From: a virus
DNA: 64,000 nucleotides
Direction: 5' to 3' (one strand)
Virus record (IMG/VR): IMGVR_UViG_3300027128_000001
Location: 1-64,000 of that record
Shown: positions 53,524 to 60,770 of the stretch, one piece after another
How positions within the stretch are numbered: the stretch's first letter is position 1
How the letters are laid out: each line of letters begins with the position of its first letter
Notes under the pieces: model-generated
Told to the model about the DNA's origin: nothing
The model's input: only the letters and a program-made list of their open reading frames with translations
Database searches by the model: none
Program-made: the position numbers and the translations under genes

Positions 53524-54191
53524 CTCGCCTTCTTTTTCGCAGCAGGGCGCGTTGTCGCTTTCTTCTTCGCTTTGGCTGCAGCGTTGTCTTTCCTCTCTGC
53601 AGCCTTTTGCTTCGCTTCGAAGAACTGAACTCGCTTAGTCATTCGCTGTTTAATATCTTCTGCATCGAACCAAAGTTCAACACCAGCTTTGACTTGAGCC
53701 ATTTCCTCCTTTGTGAGGAACCCTTCATATGTTTCGGCGAGGATCTTTTCTACTTGACGAACGGTAAATTCCGTATGGAGTTTTACGTTGCCAGCTGTTC
53801 CAACAGATCCGAAAGATGCTGTGTGGACCATTGAGTATGCACTATCCAATACAATCACCTCATCGCAATACATCGAAATAATTGATGCTGCTGAATGACA
53901 TGCACCAACAAGGACGGCTGTCACTTTTGCTGGTGTGTTCTTCAGGCCTTCGATGATCGCCATAGCAGTATCAAGCTGACCACCTTCTGAATTGATGATT
54001 AGGTTGAATACATCGTCATCCCCTGCATTAAACAGGAGGGAAATCAACTCACGATATTCAGAAGGATCTCCAATGCTACCGTCAAGGAAAACATCGTGAT
54101 GTTGGTAGCTATGGACTACCGAGTTGATATACTGGTCACCCTTAAGAAGAGCTGCCAGAGACATTGGACTGCCTAGATTTTGTTCTTTCAT
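53520..54191 (-). CDS. ClpP-like serine protease with basic C-terminal tail
   Basis: 223 residues from MKEQNLGSPM, which has GGAG upstream. Core ClpP features: NLIINSEGGQLDTAMAI (handle glycines), the nucleophile segment VLVGACHSAAS (Ser100), YSMVHTASFG (His123), and an acidic candidate around LWFDAEDI (Asp176). A Lys/Ala-rich tail (about 195-223) follows that bacterial ClpP lacks. It would act with a host or phage AAA+ partner, or alone; no Clp ATPase is in this window. It overlaps the SleB-like gene by 50 bases. Confidence 0.88.
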   Translation of the reverse strand: MKEQNLGSPMSLAALLKGDQYINSVVHSYQHHDVFLDGSIGDPSEYRELISLLFNAGDDDVFNLIINSEGGQLDTAMAIIEGLKNTPAKVTAVLVGACHSAASIISMYCDEVIVLDSAYSMVHTASFGSVGTAGNVKLHTEFTVRQVEKILAETYEGFLTKEEMAQVKAGVELWFDAEDIKQRMTKRVQFFEAKQKAAERKDNAAAKAKKKATTRPAAKKKAS

Positions 54192-54759
54192 TATCCACTC
54201 CATAAAAAATGTGCTGGCCGATTCTGGCTGTGACCCTCAAGTTTGTCATTCCTAGTTCGCTTTTGTGTACATAATCAGCATGGTAAAATAGTGCACCACG
54301 GGTGATATCAGGAAGGGTACGATAATTTATAAAAACATCATGCGCGATCTTCCAAATTTCTTGATATGTTTCGCGATTGAAGGCTCTTCTTACAGCAGTC
54401 ATTCGCGACCTCTCATCACACCACCAGGAGAATTGGCAAACAGGGCCAACTTGTTGTTTAACCACTTCACAAACGGTCTTTGGAAATCTGCGTGAAGTAG
54501 CCCGGTTCATTGTGACAAACGCTACTGCACGTTTGCCTTCTTTACTCTCTGAACGCGCTTCGAAATAGATGTTGGCAGCCAGACAATCAATCTGCGCTTT
54601 CATATGTTCATCGATGTGCGTCTGTTTATATGTATGGGTAGTAGGCTCCTTGTTAACAGAAACAATTTCAGCTTTCACAGGCTTACTATCCTGCGTGGAT
54701 CCAATGGTCAATAAAGTCGTCAGGAATGCGGCAATGCAAGCAGATAGATTTGGTTGCAT
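54142..54759 (-). CDS. SleB-type cell wall hydrolase
   Basis: 205 residues with an N-terminal hydrophobic signal-like segment (about 5-22) and AAGGAAG before the ATG. LAANIYFEARSESKEGKRAVAFVTMNRATS is the Hydrolase_2 (SleB/CwlJ) signature with the conserved E of YFEAR as catalytic candidate, followed by CQFSWWCDE. It cleaves peptidoglycan as a transglycosylase or amidase. It lies near a GH19 endolysin and a candidate holin, forming a lysis region. Export by the signal segment is inferred. Confidence 0.88.
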   Translation of the reverse strand: MQPNLSACIAAFLTTLLTIGSTQDSKPVKAEIVSVNKEPTTHTYKQTHIDEHMKAQIDCLAANIYFEARSESKEGKRAVAFVTMNRATSRRFPKTVCEVVKQQVGPVCQFSWWCDERSRMTAVRRAFNRETYQEIWKIAHDVFINYRTLPDITRGALFYHADYVHKSELGMTNLRVTARIGQHIFYGVDNERTKSRQSNVSGSSS

Positions 54760-54820
54760 GATCTTCCTTATGTTGTAGGGTAATATTGTAATAATACCCG
54801 GTTAGTGAAGTACAGTCAAA

Positions 54821-54828
54821 TATAAATA
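54821..54828 (+). promoter_or_regulatory. Late promoter TATAAATA
   Basis: AAATATAAATATTC on the plus strand, 31 bases before the ATG of the EF-hand membrane protein. A six-codon open frame (ATG 54841, MDCTRK) ends in ATGA with that ATG. Confidence 0.7.
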
Positions 54829-54858
54829 TTCAACAACAAAAATGGACTGTACACGAAA

Positions 54859-55266
54859 ATGAAACAGTACGATATCGACAGAGATGGCATTGTGACATCC
54901 CAGGATATTGATAATGCAGATCACATCAGTGAAATAGTTCTACGAGAAGAGAAAGCTGCCACGCAAAAAAGAATGGCGTGGGTTGCCTTCGCTTTAATGG
55001 CAGTGTTTACTGCAGTTCTCTTTTCACCGATTGTAACAGACGCGCGAGTCCACGCTTTAGCAGACTTGTTGGGTCTATTTTACATTGCCCAGGCAGGTAT
55101 TGTGGGCGCATACATGGGCGTCACAGCTTGGATGTCTAATACTGCATCCAGAAGTTCAAGTTACGGTTATGGTGGGCCAATTGCCCCTAAACCAGCAGAT
55201 CCTAAAGACACTTCTCGATTCAGGGCTCCAGACCCCGATGATGTTCCGCCACCTAAAGGGCGCTGA
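54859..55266 (+). CDS. EF-hand membrane protein, candidate holin
   Basis: 135 residues on the plus strand amid minus-strand lysis genes. Residues 5-16 form a complete EF-hand loop (D5, D7, D9, G10, V12, D16). Two transmembrane helices follow (about 38-58 and 70-92), then a Pro-rich disordered tail. Small size, two membrane helices, late promoter and nearby SleB and GH19 hydrolases suggest a holin, possibly calcium-responsive. No Shine-Dalgarno is visible; translation may be coupled to a six-codon leader frame. It overlaps the convergent nuclease gene by 14 bases. Confidence 0.65.
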   Translation: MKQYDIDRDGIVTSQDIDNADHISEIVLREEKAATQKRMAWVAFALMAVFTAVLFSPIVTDARVHALADLLGLFYIAQAGIVGAYMGVTAWMSNTASRSSSYGYGGPIAPKPADPKDTSRFRAPDPDDVPPPKGR

Positions 55267-55894
55267 ACTGATCTCTTAGTTCTCGGAACTTAAAGATCCA
55301 ATCATTCCTCTTTTCTTGGAATATCAACGGGTCATGGTCATCAACGCCCATGATAATCAGAAGTCTTCCAACAGGAATTCCTGTTAACTCCTCAAACATA
55401 ACTGCATATGCCGAAGTCTGCATAAAGTAGTCATGAATCCAATCTCTTTGCTTAGGCTTTGATGCAGTCTTAAAATCAATCACATGCAGCTTGCCTTCAT
55501 ACTCAGCAATACAATCAACTGTTCCAGCCACCTTAAGATGATGTGAATATAGTTGTGTCTCAAGGCAGTGAATATTATTTATCTTATCCAGAAATGGCTT
55601 GATAGAATTGAACACCTCAACATCCGGCAGCGATGGCTTAGCATAGCCAGTCTTCAGATAATCCTCACAAAGAGTGTGTACAGCAGTACCACGCTTTGAT
55701 GCCTTTTTGCTGATCTGGTTAGCCTGCTCATGTCCTACCCTATTCCGCCACTCCTGTATGTGCTTAGCTTTGTGTTGGCCAACAACAGTAGTGACAGAGG
55801 GATATGCGTTCCCGTCGGGAGTCTGATAGAGTCTGCCTCCATCAGAATCCACACGCACTAATTTTGGAATGTCATGGTGAATAAAAGTCTTCAT
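55253..55894 (-). CDS. PD-(D/E)XK exonuclease, RecB/Cas4-like
   Basis: 213 residues. AYPSVTTVVGQHK, SKRGTAVHTLCEDYL, the active-site strand VAGTVDCIAEYEGKLHVIDFKTA (D and DFK as metal ligands and lysine), then YFMQTSAYAVMFEELTG. This is the single-domain RecB-like nuclease found in marine T4-like phages, probably for DNA end processing or host DNA degradation. It starts four bases into the end of the endolysin gene. Confidence 0.88.
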   Translation of the reverse strand: MKTFIHHDIPKLVRVDSDGGRLYQTPDGNAYPSVTTVVGQHKAKHIQEWRNRVGHEQANQISKKASKRGTAVHTLCEDYLKTGYAKPSLPDVEVFNSIKPFLDKINNIHCLETQLYSHHLKVAGTVDCIAEYEGKLHVIDFKTASKPKQRDWIHDYFMQTSAYAVMFEELTGIPVGRLLIIMGVDDHDPLIFQEKRNDWIFKFRELRDQFSAL

Positions 55895-56514
55895 GCAAAA
55901 TAGTTCATAATTTTATCGTAGTATGCTTGCCGATGATCAAGACCATTGTAGCCTCCGTTGACGGCCTTGGTCATTCTCCGAACATCTCTATCATCAGCAT
56001 ACACATTAATGTTATTAATTGTCCAGTACCATGTTGCAGTCGCAATCGACACACTCTTATCATTAATCAAGACGTCAGGATCTTCCATAATGAAATCTTC
56101 ATTTCCTGGATAGACATCACGAGCAAAATGTAGGTAGTTGTTTCTGCCCGTCAGATGGATAGGTCCTCGTCCACGAAACTTCCAACCATCCTCTGTCTCA
56201 GCAGGACCATTACCCATCCGATTGCCATATGCATAGCTGGCAACTAGAACTGGTTTGTAGTGGCATTTGTTGGCTAGTTCTCGATTAAAGATTCGTGGCC
56301 ACACTTGCATCATACGATCGGCAGAGTAGTTCATGTTCTCTTCGAACCATCGCCAGCCACCTGTCTCAGCACCACATTGAGACAGAAATCCAGCTACACG
56401 ATCAAGCGTATCGATGTCAAATGTTGGGAGAGTTACGTTTAGCGCATCAACCCATTCATCAGCTTCAATTGCAGTGGGAAATACACTCTTAAAAAATTCA
56501 GATGTTATTTGCAT
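55891..56514 (-). CDS. GH19 endolysin
   Basis: 207 residues. FLSQCGAETGGWRWFEENMNY (catalytic candidate E50, second acid near E58), ANKCHYKPVLVASYAYGNRMG, FRGRGPIHLTGRNNY, VNGGYNGLDHRQAYY are the conserved blocks of glycoside hydrolase family 19 lysozyme-like endolysins. It has no signal peptide, so it would need a holin. It is related to the GH19-like domain in gp5 but shorter and more divergent. Confidence 0.93.
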   Translation of the reverse strand: MQITSEFFKSVFPTAIEADEWVDALNVTLPTFDIDTLDRVAGFLSQCGAETGGWRWFEENMNYSADRMMQVWPRIFNRELANKCHYKPVLVASYAYGNRMGNGPAETEDGWKFRGRGPIHLTGRNNYLHFARDVYPGNEDFIMEDPDVLINDKSVSIATATWYWTINNINVYADDRDVRRMTKAVNGGYNGLDHRQAYYDKIMNYFA

Positions 56515-56518
56515 TTTC

Positions 56519-57280
56519 CTATCCTTGAGAGTCCATTATATCTTCGTATTTAAGTTTAGCTAAGATGTAATCACGAACTAATGAAGAACGAACGATATCA
56601 TCTACCGTGAATTCAATCCTCGTGAATGCTTCCATGTGATATGCAATATCGAAGAACTTTAAGATACCACTAACATCATTCTTTTTCTTGTTTAAGTCTG
56701 TCTGGCGATAATCTCCACACCAGATGATTTTCGATCGATACCCAACTCGAGTCATAACAGTATCGATCTCTTCGTAAGTCAAGTTCTGCATCTCATCAAC
56801 AATAATGATTGCATCATCAAACGACATCCCGCGAATGAACGACGTGGAGATGAATTCGATGTGATGTTGCTCTTCGAGTCTATCCCATGCATCTTTCCTA
56901 CCAAAAAGAGTTTCGCAGATTTGTCTGTATGGTTGTTGATAGATCTCCATCTTTTCATTCACGTCACCAGGAAGATGACCAATCTCTCTTCCCTGCACTG
57001 CTGAGCGAACAACAATAATTTTATTGAAAGGGTTGGATTTGTCTAGGACTTCTTCAATCGCCTTATACATGGCACAGAAAGTTTTACCAGTACCGGCAAC
57101 ACCATGTAGAGCTATAAAGTAGTCTCCTGTCTTGTATGCTTCGAAGAACTTCTTTTGATTTTCCGTAAGAGGGTCGAAAGTCTTTAGGTCGTCTATCCTT
57201 AATTTAAGGTGATTGTTTGGTTTGATTGGTTTTACATTATCTTCTTCTTGTTCAGATACTTTTACAGCACGACGAGCCAT
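56519..57280 (-). CDS. phoH: PhoH-like P-loop ATPase
   Basis: 253 residues. Walker A GVAGTGKTF (60-68), VVRSAVQGREIGHLPGD, Walker B AIIIVDEMQN, then RVGYRSKIIWCGDYRQTD are the PhoH core. The basic N-terminal extension of about 40 residues is unusual. PhoH-type proteins are very common in marine phages and are ATPase/helicases of uncertain role, not shown to be phosphate-linked in phages. The gene follows a short intergenic region with GGAA before the ATG. Confidence 0.93.
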   Translation of the reverse strand: MARRAVKVSEQEEDNVKPIKPNNHLKLRIDDLKTFDPLTENQKKFFEAYKTGDYFIALHGVAGTGKTFCAMYKAIEEVLDKSNPFNKIIVVRSAVQGREIGHLPGDVNEKMEIYQQPYRQICETLFGRKDAWDRLEEQHHIEFISTSFIRGMSFDDAIIIVDEMQNLTYEEIDTVMTRVGYRSKIIWCGDYRQTDLNKKKNDVSGILKFFDIAYHMEAFTRIEFTVDDIVRSSLVRDYILAKLKYEDIMDSQG

Positions 57281-57290
57281 CTGATTCCTT

Positions 57291-57533
57291 TCAAATGTTG
57301 GTTGTCCTATTTAGAACACTCCCGGGAGTTGTTGCGTGAATTTTTTGAAGCACCTCTTTGAACCCACCACTATTTTTAACACCTATCCGAATAGGGTCTG
57401 CGGCAACTGGTGCGGCCAATATAACTTGCTCGAGATGTGGATTGTCTTTGAGGAATTGTTCCCTACCTGACATTGACATCACCATCTCAGTTACTTCACC
57501 TGACCGCTTGTCTCTAAAATTATATGTTGGCAT
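57291..57533 (-). CDS. FmdB-like small protein without zinc cysteines
   Basis: 80 residues from MPTYNFRDKRSGE. The MPTY opening and KDNPHLEQV segment are those of FmdB-type proteins in T4-like phages. The CxxCG zinc ribbon of bacterial FmdB is absent: there is no cysteine. It is adjacent to phoH. Suggested roles as regulators are not demonstrated. Confidence 0.6.
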   Translation of the reverse strand: MPTYNFRDKRSGEVTEMVMSMSGREQFLKDNPHLEQVILAAPVAADPIRIGVKNSGGFKEVLQKIHATTPGSVLNRTTNI

Positions 57534-57541
57534 AAAATCCC

Positions 57542-57874
57542 TTAACAATGATTATCCGTGGGGTCAAAAATATCCAGGAGATTACCGCATATCCAGTTGG
57601 CAAACTTACCACGCCAGCTGTTTGGATCAGTTTCTATGTAACGCTTCAAGCGAGCCGTAACAAGCCACTCTCTCGGAATATCTAAAAACACTACAGATGC
57701 AATTGTAATATTACTCAATGCATCTACTAACAGACCAAGGAACAACCAAGGCCCGCCAAGTATATATGTTGTTGTGGATAGCTTCTTGTGTAGATGAGCT
57801 CTATACAACCCCATCACCAACACATACAAAGACCAAAACGCCCACAAGTATACAATTAAGTAAAGTACAATCAT
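57542..57874 (-). CDS. Membrane-associated protein with conserved FDP..HC end
   Basis: 110 residues. An N-terminal hydrophobic helix (about 4-24), a second hydrophobic stretch (about 38-62), then FLDIPREWLVTARLKRYI and the terminal LLDIFDPTDNHC. This C-terminal pattern is common to uncharacterised proteobacterial phage proteins. It overlaps the upstream gene by 4 bases. Function unknown. Confidence 0.6.
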   Translation of the reverse strand: MIVLYLIVYLWAFWSLYVLVMGLYRAHLHKKLSTTTYILGGPWLFLGLLVDALSNITIASVVFLDIPREWLVTARLKRYIETDPNSWRGKFANWICGNLLDIFDPTDNHC

Positions 57875-58059
57875 GTCCCCTCTTCCTCTTTTTTGTTTAC
57901 AAGAATGGCATCGTGCTTAAGCACGATGTTACTATAACCCGATGGCGTTCGCGATAGAAACTCCGTCTCGTACTCACACAGCAATGGTACATCTTGTCCT
58001 ACCATACCAGCATACCACATGCGAGAATCGCTACATTTTAAAATACGGATTACTTTCAT
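57871..58059 (-). CDS. Small conserved phage protein
   Basis: 62 residues: VIRILKCSDSRMWYAGMVGQD, FLSRTPSGYSNIVLKHDAI and a charged end. The pattern of a small beta protein with YAG..G..V is common among phage early proteins. It is the first gene after the terminator at 58078 and is coupled to the membrane protein by ATGA. Function unknown. Confidence 0.55.
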   Translation of the reverse strand: MKVIRILKCSDSRMWYAGMVGQDVPLLCEYETEFLSRTPSGYSNIVLKHDAILVNKKEEEGT

Positions 58060-58077
58060 ATATATCTTCCCGTAAAC

Positions 58078-58100
58078 AAAAAAGGGAGCCGAAGCTCCCT
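58078..58100 (-). terminator. Rho-independent terminator with UUCG loop
   Basis: On the minus strand GGGAGC-TTCG-GCTCCC followed by TTTTTTG: a stable stem with a UUCG tetraloop and U-run. It ends the transcript of the 58124-58886 genes. Confidence 0.93.
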
Positions 58101-58123
58101 AAGAAACTCTAAACTACTCTATG

Positions 58124-58552
58124 TTACTTCTGGACGTTGTAGTAGTAAGTAGTCGCTCCAGCTTTCTGCATCTCGAGCTCAGTCATAAACGCGTTGATGA
58201 TCTCACCACGCGACTTACCTTGCTTAGTAAGATTGATGAACAACTCACGAGCTCGAGCGAGCTTAGAGTTTGCACGAGCATTGCGCTCGACTTTCACCTT
58301 AGCAGGCTTAGGTGCTTTGACAGCTTTCGCCTTAGCAGGCTTAGCTACCTTCTCCTTCACTGCTTTGACGAGCTTCGTCTGCTCAACAGCAGGTTCGTCT
58401 TCCGGAATCTCAGGCAGAGACATTCCAGTCATAAGAGAGATGTCACCCTCCGCTTCCGGATACTTCTGGATGAGAATCTCACGAGCCTCTTCGGTCGTAT
58501 AGGACTGAACGAGGTGGTTAAACATCGCTTGCATCACTTGTTCGCTAACCAT
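58124..58552 (-). CDS. Lys/Ala-rich putative DNA-binding protein
   Basis: 142 residues from MVSEQVMQAM, eight bases after AAGGAG. An N-terminal helical part (1-45), a Lys/Ala/Pro-rich linker of histone H1 type (about 60-98) and a C-terminal helical domain (RARELFINLTKQGKSRGEIIN, TKAG-like QKAGATTYYYNVQ). The last segment recalls small winged or helix-turn-helix domains in phage proteins. It is the last gene before a strong terminator. DNA binding is inferred. Confidence 0.6.
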   Translation of the reverse strand: MVSEQVMQAMFNHLVQSYTTEEAREILIQKYPEAEGDISLMTGMSLPEIPEDEPAVEQTKLVKAVKEKVAKPAKAKAVKAPKPAKVKVERNARANSKLARARELFINLTKQGKSRGEIINAFMTELEMQKAGATTYYYNVQK

Positions 58553-58577
58553 AGTATAACTCCTTAGGATCAAAAAA

Positions 58578-58886
58578 TTACTGCACGTTCGGCTTGGTCA
58601 CAACCACAGGGCTCGGCTTGCGAGCTTTCTTCTTAGCAGCGAGACCAACGGTTCCTACTTCCTTCGACAAGTTCTTCTTATACAGTCGATCGAGGCGGTC
58701 CTCGAGTCGCTGGATCGCAGCCTTACGCTTCACCTCACGAGCTTCACGCTTCGCTTGGACAGCAGCAGCCTTAGCAGCCTTCAGTCGAGCAACTTCATCG
58801 TTGATCATCTGATCAACACGGTCGCGTTCTTGTTTGAGGTTCGAAATGGTTTCGGCAATCGCCATCAGTTGTTCAGTCGTCATCAT
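58578..58886 (-). CDS. Basic coiled-coil protein
   Basis: 102 residues. Long uninterrupted charged helix (about 8-72, KQERDRVDQMINDEVARLKAA) followed by a Lys/Pro-rich tail. It is driven by the early promoter at 58933-58961 and co-transcribed with the next basic protein; the pair may bind nucleic acid. No family recognised. Confidence 0.6.
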   Translation of the reverse strand: MMTTEQLMAIAETISNLKQERDRVDQMINDEVARLKAAKAAAVQAKREAREVKRKAAIQRLEDRLDRLYKKNLSKEVGTVGLAAKKKARKPSPVVVTKPNVQ

Positions 58887-58932
58887 AATATAGTTCCTTT
58901 CAGGTTAGGTGCAGATCACTTACTACAAGACC

Positions 58933-58961
58933 ATTATAGGTCAAATTGGAATTAATGTCAA
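58933..58961 (-). promoter_or_regulatory. Early sigma70-type promoter, consensus
   Basis: TTGACA, 17-base spacer TTAATTCCAATTTGACC, TATAAT. Its -35 contains the TGA stop of the upstream gene. Confidence 0.92.
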
Positions 58962-59164
58962 CAGCGGACACTCGTCACACACTCGTGCTCGAGGAGCACA
59001 CGGCACACCGGTTCGCTGCGCCAGCGAAGCGAAATCGGCTCCTCGAGCACAACGGTGTGTTGAACTTTGCCGCCGTACTTGACGCGCGACAGTTCGACAC
59101 GACCCTTGACAGGGTATTCACCCATGTACTTGCCTTCAACAATCATTCCTTCAAAATTCCACAT
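58958..59164 (-). CDS. Small early phage protein
   Basis: 68 residues from MWNFEGMIVEGKYMG, with AAGGAAAC upstream and a GTG just before as an alternative start. Beta-rich (GRVELSRVKYGGKVQHTVVLE). It has its own promoter at 59189-59217, and its TGA stop is inside the next -35. Unknown function. Confidence 0.55.
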   Translation of the reverse strand: MWNFEGMIVEGKYMGEYPVKGRVELSRVKYGGKVQHTVVLEEPISLRWRSEPVCRVLLEHECVTSVRC

Positions 59165-59188
59165 CACGTTTCCTTATTCAGTATGATC

Positions 59189-59217
59189 ATTATAGGTCAA
59201 ATTGGAATTAATGTCAA
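59189..59217 (-). promoter_or_regulatory. Early sigma70-type promoter, consensus
   Basis: TTGACA, 17-base spacer TTAATTCCAATTTGACC, TATAAT, with the same spacer sequence as the promoter at 58933. The -35 contains the TGA of the 34-codon gene. Confidence 0.92.
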
Positions 59218-59318
59218 CGGTCGTTATCGCGGGGATTTACAGCGAAAAGTGCCAGCACAGCCGCGATAATAACAACATACAACCCAAACCAGATGCAGAA
59301 TGCAGCAAATACACTCAC
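59214..59318 (-). CDS. 34-residue membrane microprotein (GTG start)
   Basis: GTG with GGAGAATAAT upstream; reads VSVFAAFCIWFGLYVVIIA and on to a charged end NPRDNDR. It is one hydrophobic helix (about 3-27), so a single-pass membrane peptide. It lies directly after another membrane-protein gene and its stop forms part of a promoter. Position and ribosome site support it. Confidence 0.45.
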   Translation of the reverse strand: MSVFAAFCIWFGLYVVIIAAVLALFAVNPRDNDR

Positions 59319-59319
59319 A

Positions 59320-59493
59320 TTATTCTCCTTTACTGCAGATGTACACTACGATACATCCAGCGATAGTCAGCGACAGAACCAACGTCCAGTCGAGAAGCGT
59401 TGCAGAAGCAGGAAGCTCGGTGATCCCACCAGCACCGCCAACAGCCATCAACAAGCCAGCAACAAATCCAATCTTTTTCATAAAATCATCCAT
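59320..59493 (-). CDS. Small two-helix membrane protein
   Basis: 57 residues from MDDFMKKIGF (ATG 59493). Two hydrophobic helices, about 8-24 (FVAGLLMAVGGAGGI) and 34-52 (LVLSLTIAGCIVVYI), with a short charged end. It is driven by the promoter at 59516-59544. It could be an early membrane toxin or superinfection factor; unknown. Confidence 0.55.
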   Translation of the reverse strand: MDDFMKKIGFVAGLLMAVGGAGGITELPASATLLDWTLVLSLTIAGCIVVYICSKGE

Positions 59494-59515
59494 AGCGTGT
59501 TTCTTCAGTATGATC

Positions 59516-59544
59516 ATTATAGGATAAATCAGAATTAATGTCAA
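59516..59544 (-). promoter_or_regulatory. Early sigma70-type promoter
   Basis: TTGACA, 17-base spacer TTAATTCTGATTTATCC, TATAAT. The TGA of the SWIM-protein gene lies in its -35. Confidence 0.92.
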
Positions 59545-59867
59545 CCGGTGAATTTTGCGGTGTGTTTGCACGATCCACGAAAGCGTCCTGCAGGGCAGGA
59601 ACAGGTGTAGTTTCCGTCTCTCAGAGCAACAGTGTACACTGCACCCCTCGATCCCTTCACATACCAGGTATCCGTCTTATCCCTTGTCCGGACAAGGACC
59701 TTGTATGTTCGACCTCTCCAGCTCATCTCGAGCGGCTTCGTGAACAATTGAGGAAACTTCTCACCAACCTTGATGTAGCCATACGCATACCTCATATCAT
59801 CCGACATGATGTACTTGTGGTTGGGAAAGTCTTCTGCCCAAACAGTGGTTTCTTGTACTGTAATCAT
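59541..59867 (-). CDS. SWIM-type zinc-finger protein
   Basis: 108 residues from MITVQETTVW; an upstream in-frame ATG overlaps the -10 of its promoter and cannot be used. The C-terminus YTCSCPAGRFRGSCKHTAKF has the SWIM pattern CxC(x8)CxH (C89, C91, C100, H102). SWIM domains bind DNA or protein; here it is almost the only domain, preceded by a beta-rich part (WRGRTYKVLVRTRDKTDTWYV). Probably an early regulator. Confidence 0.8.
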   Translation of the reverse strand: MITVQETTVWAEDFPNHKYIMSDDMRYAYGYIKVGEKFPQLFTKPLEMSWRGRTYKVLVRTRDKTDTWYVKGSRGAVYTVALRDGNYTCSCPAGRFRGSCKHTAKFTG

Positions 59868-59873
59868 AAGTAC

Positions 59874-59902
59874 ATTGTAGGGCATTTGGGAATTAAAGTC
59901 AA
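59874..59902 (-). promoter_or_regulatory. Early sigma70-type promoter
   Basis: TTGACT, 17-base spacer TTAATTCCCAAATGCCC, TACAAT: one mismatch in each hexamer. The ATG follows the -10 by only seven bases, so the leader is a few bases long. Confidence 0.8.
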
Positions 59903-59912
59903 CAAGCGGATT

Positions 59913-60479
59913 TTACGTCAGTTTTGCGCGTAATCTTGAGTGTGATGGTAGAGCAGACTTCAGAAACTCCATCTGATCAGCAAGGATCTTCCTGTTGCAC
60001 ATAATCAACCCCTCTTCACGACATGGAATGTATGGAAGATAGAGAAGAGACATTCCACACTCTTCAAGAAGGCGATCATCCTTCTTGTTGTTGCAGCGTC
60101 TACATGAGGTAACACAATTCATCCAGGTATGACCACCTCCACGTGACTTTGGAGTGATGTGGTCATTAGTAAGATCACGGTACTCACACTCTTCACCACA
60201 GTAAGCACAAATGTTCAGATCTCGGCCGAACAATGTACGGTTGGTCAGCATCAGGGGCTTTCGTTTTGGATGGTGGGTCCCTCTAACAGCTATGATCGAT
60301 GAGAATGAAACTCGAGATCTGTTTCCAGATAGTTTGTTCTCACCGCCGTGCTTGGTCCACGACCAGTCCCCTGTTTCCCATGCTACAACGTCTTTGACTT
60401 TATATGTTACAGCATCCTGCCAGGTCGACCAGTGTGTCGGCGTTCCGTGTTCGTTTAGTGTAAGTATCAATGGGGTCAT
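59913..60479 (-). CDS. HNH endonuclease
   Basis: 188 residues from MTPLILTLNE. The HNH/beta-beta-alpha-metal core reads CAYCGEECEYRDLTNDHITPKS (C-x2-C, DH) then NCVTSCRRCNNKK (N, C-x2-C, NxxK). It has a beta-rich N-terminal domain (about 1-75) of the type seen in free-standing phage HNH proteins, possibly homing or DNA-packaging related. It lies directly 3' of the tmRNA gene, possibly on the same transcript. Confidence 0.88.
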   Translation of the reverse strand: MTPLILTLNEHGTPTHWSTWQDAVTYKVKDVVAWETGDWSWTKHGGENKLSGNRSRVSFSSIIAVRGTHHPKRKPLMLTNRTLFGRDLNICAYCGEECEYRDLTNDHITPKSRGGGHTWMNCVTSCRRCNNKKDDRLLEECGMSLLYLPYIPCREEGLIMCNRKILADQMEFLKSALPSHSRLRAKLT

Positions 60480-60547
60480 TTGAATCACTAACTCATGTTT
60501 GTGGGGGTATTGGATAACAAGGAACCCCCGAAACCCCGCTTAGCCGA

Positions 60548-60595
60548 TCAAGCAGCTAAGGCAAATACCTCATCGTTGGCATTTGTGGTTATTGC
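60548..60595 (-). other. tmRNA proteolysis-tag reading frame
   Basis: GCA resume codon at 60595 to TGA at 60548: AITTNANDEVFALAA. The AND.. start region and ALAA end match bacterial SsrA tags; the ALAA end is the ClpX/ClpA recognition signal. The upstream bases GTCGTAGAA resemble the TAGTC-type resume context. Confidence 0.9.
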
Positions 60596-60688
60596 TTCTA
60601 CGACCGGGTAATCCCAATCCTAACGACTTTCGCATTGCCGAACTGTCCACTCTGTTACTCATTGCCCTGTCGAACCTATTTCGCCCCC

Positions 60689-60770
60689 ATCAAAAGTAAT
60701 CTAGTTTGGATTCGAACCTTGTCCATGTATTGTCTACCTGCACGTCCCACCGTACTGGCCAGATTACTTT
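60689..60770 (-). other. Intervening segment of the tmRNA precursor with a long closing stem
   Basis: AAAAGTAATCTGG (from 60771 down) pairs with CTAGATTACTTTT (692-704), a 13-pair stem with one G-U that stacks on the acceptor stem and sets the CCA end opposite the 5' G. The loop contains GGTTCGAATCC, a T-loop mimic. It is probably removed by RNase processing. Confidence 0.75.

Noticed and set aside
60689-60770. Ordinary tRNA gene
   Set aside because: The segment has an acceptor-like stem and TTCGAAT, but the T-stem does not pair (CAAGG with CCAAA) and no anticodon arm forms; it is the intervening part of the tmRNA.
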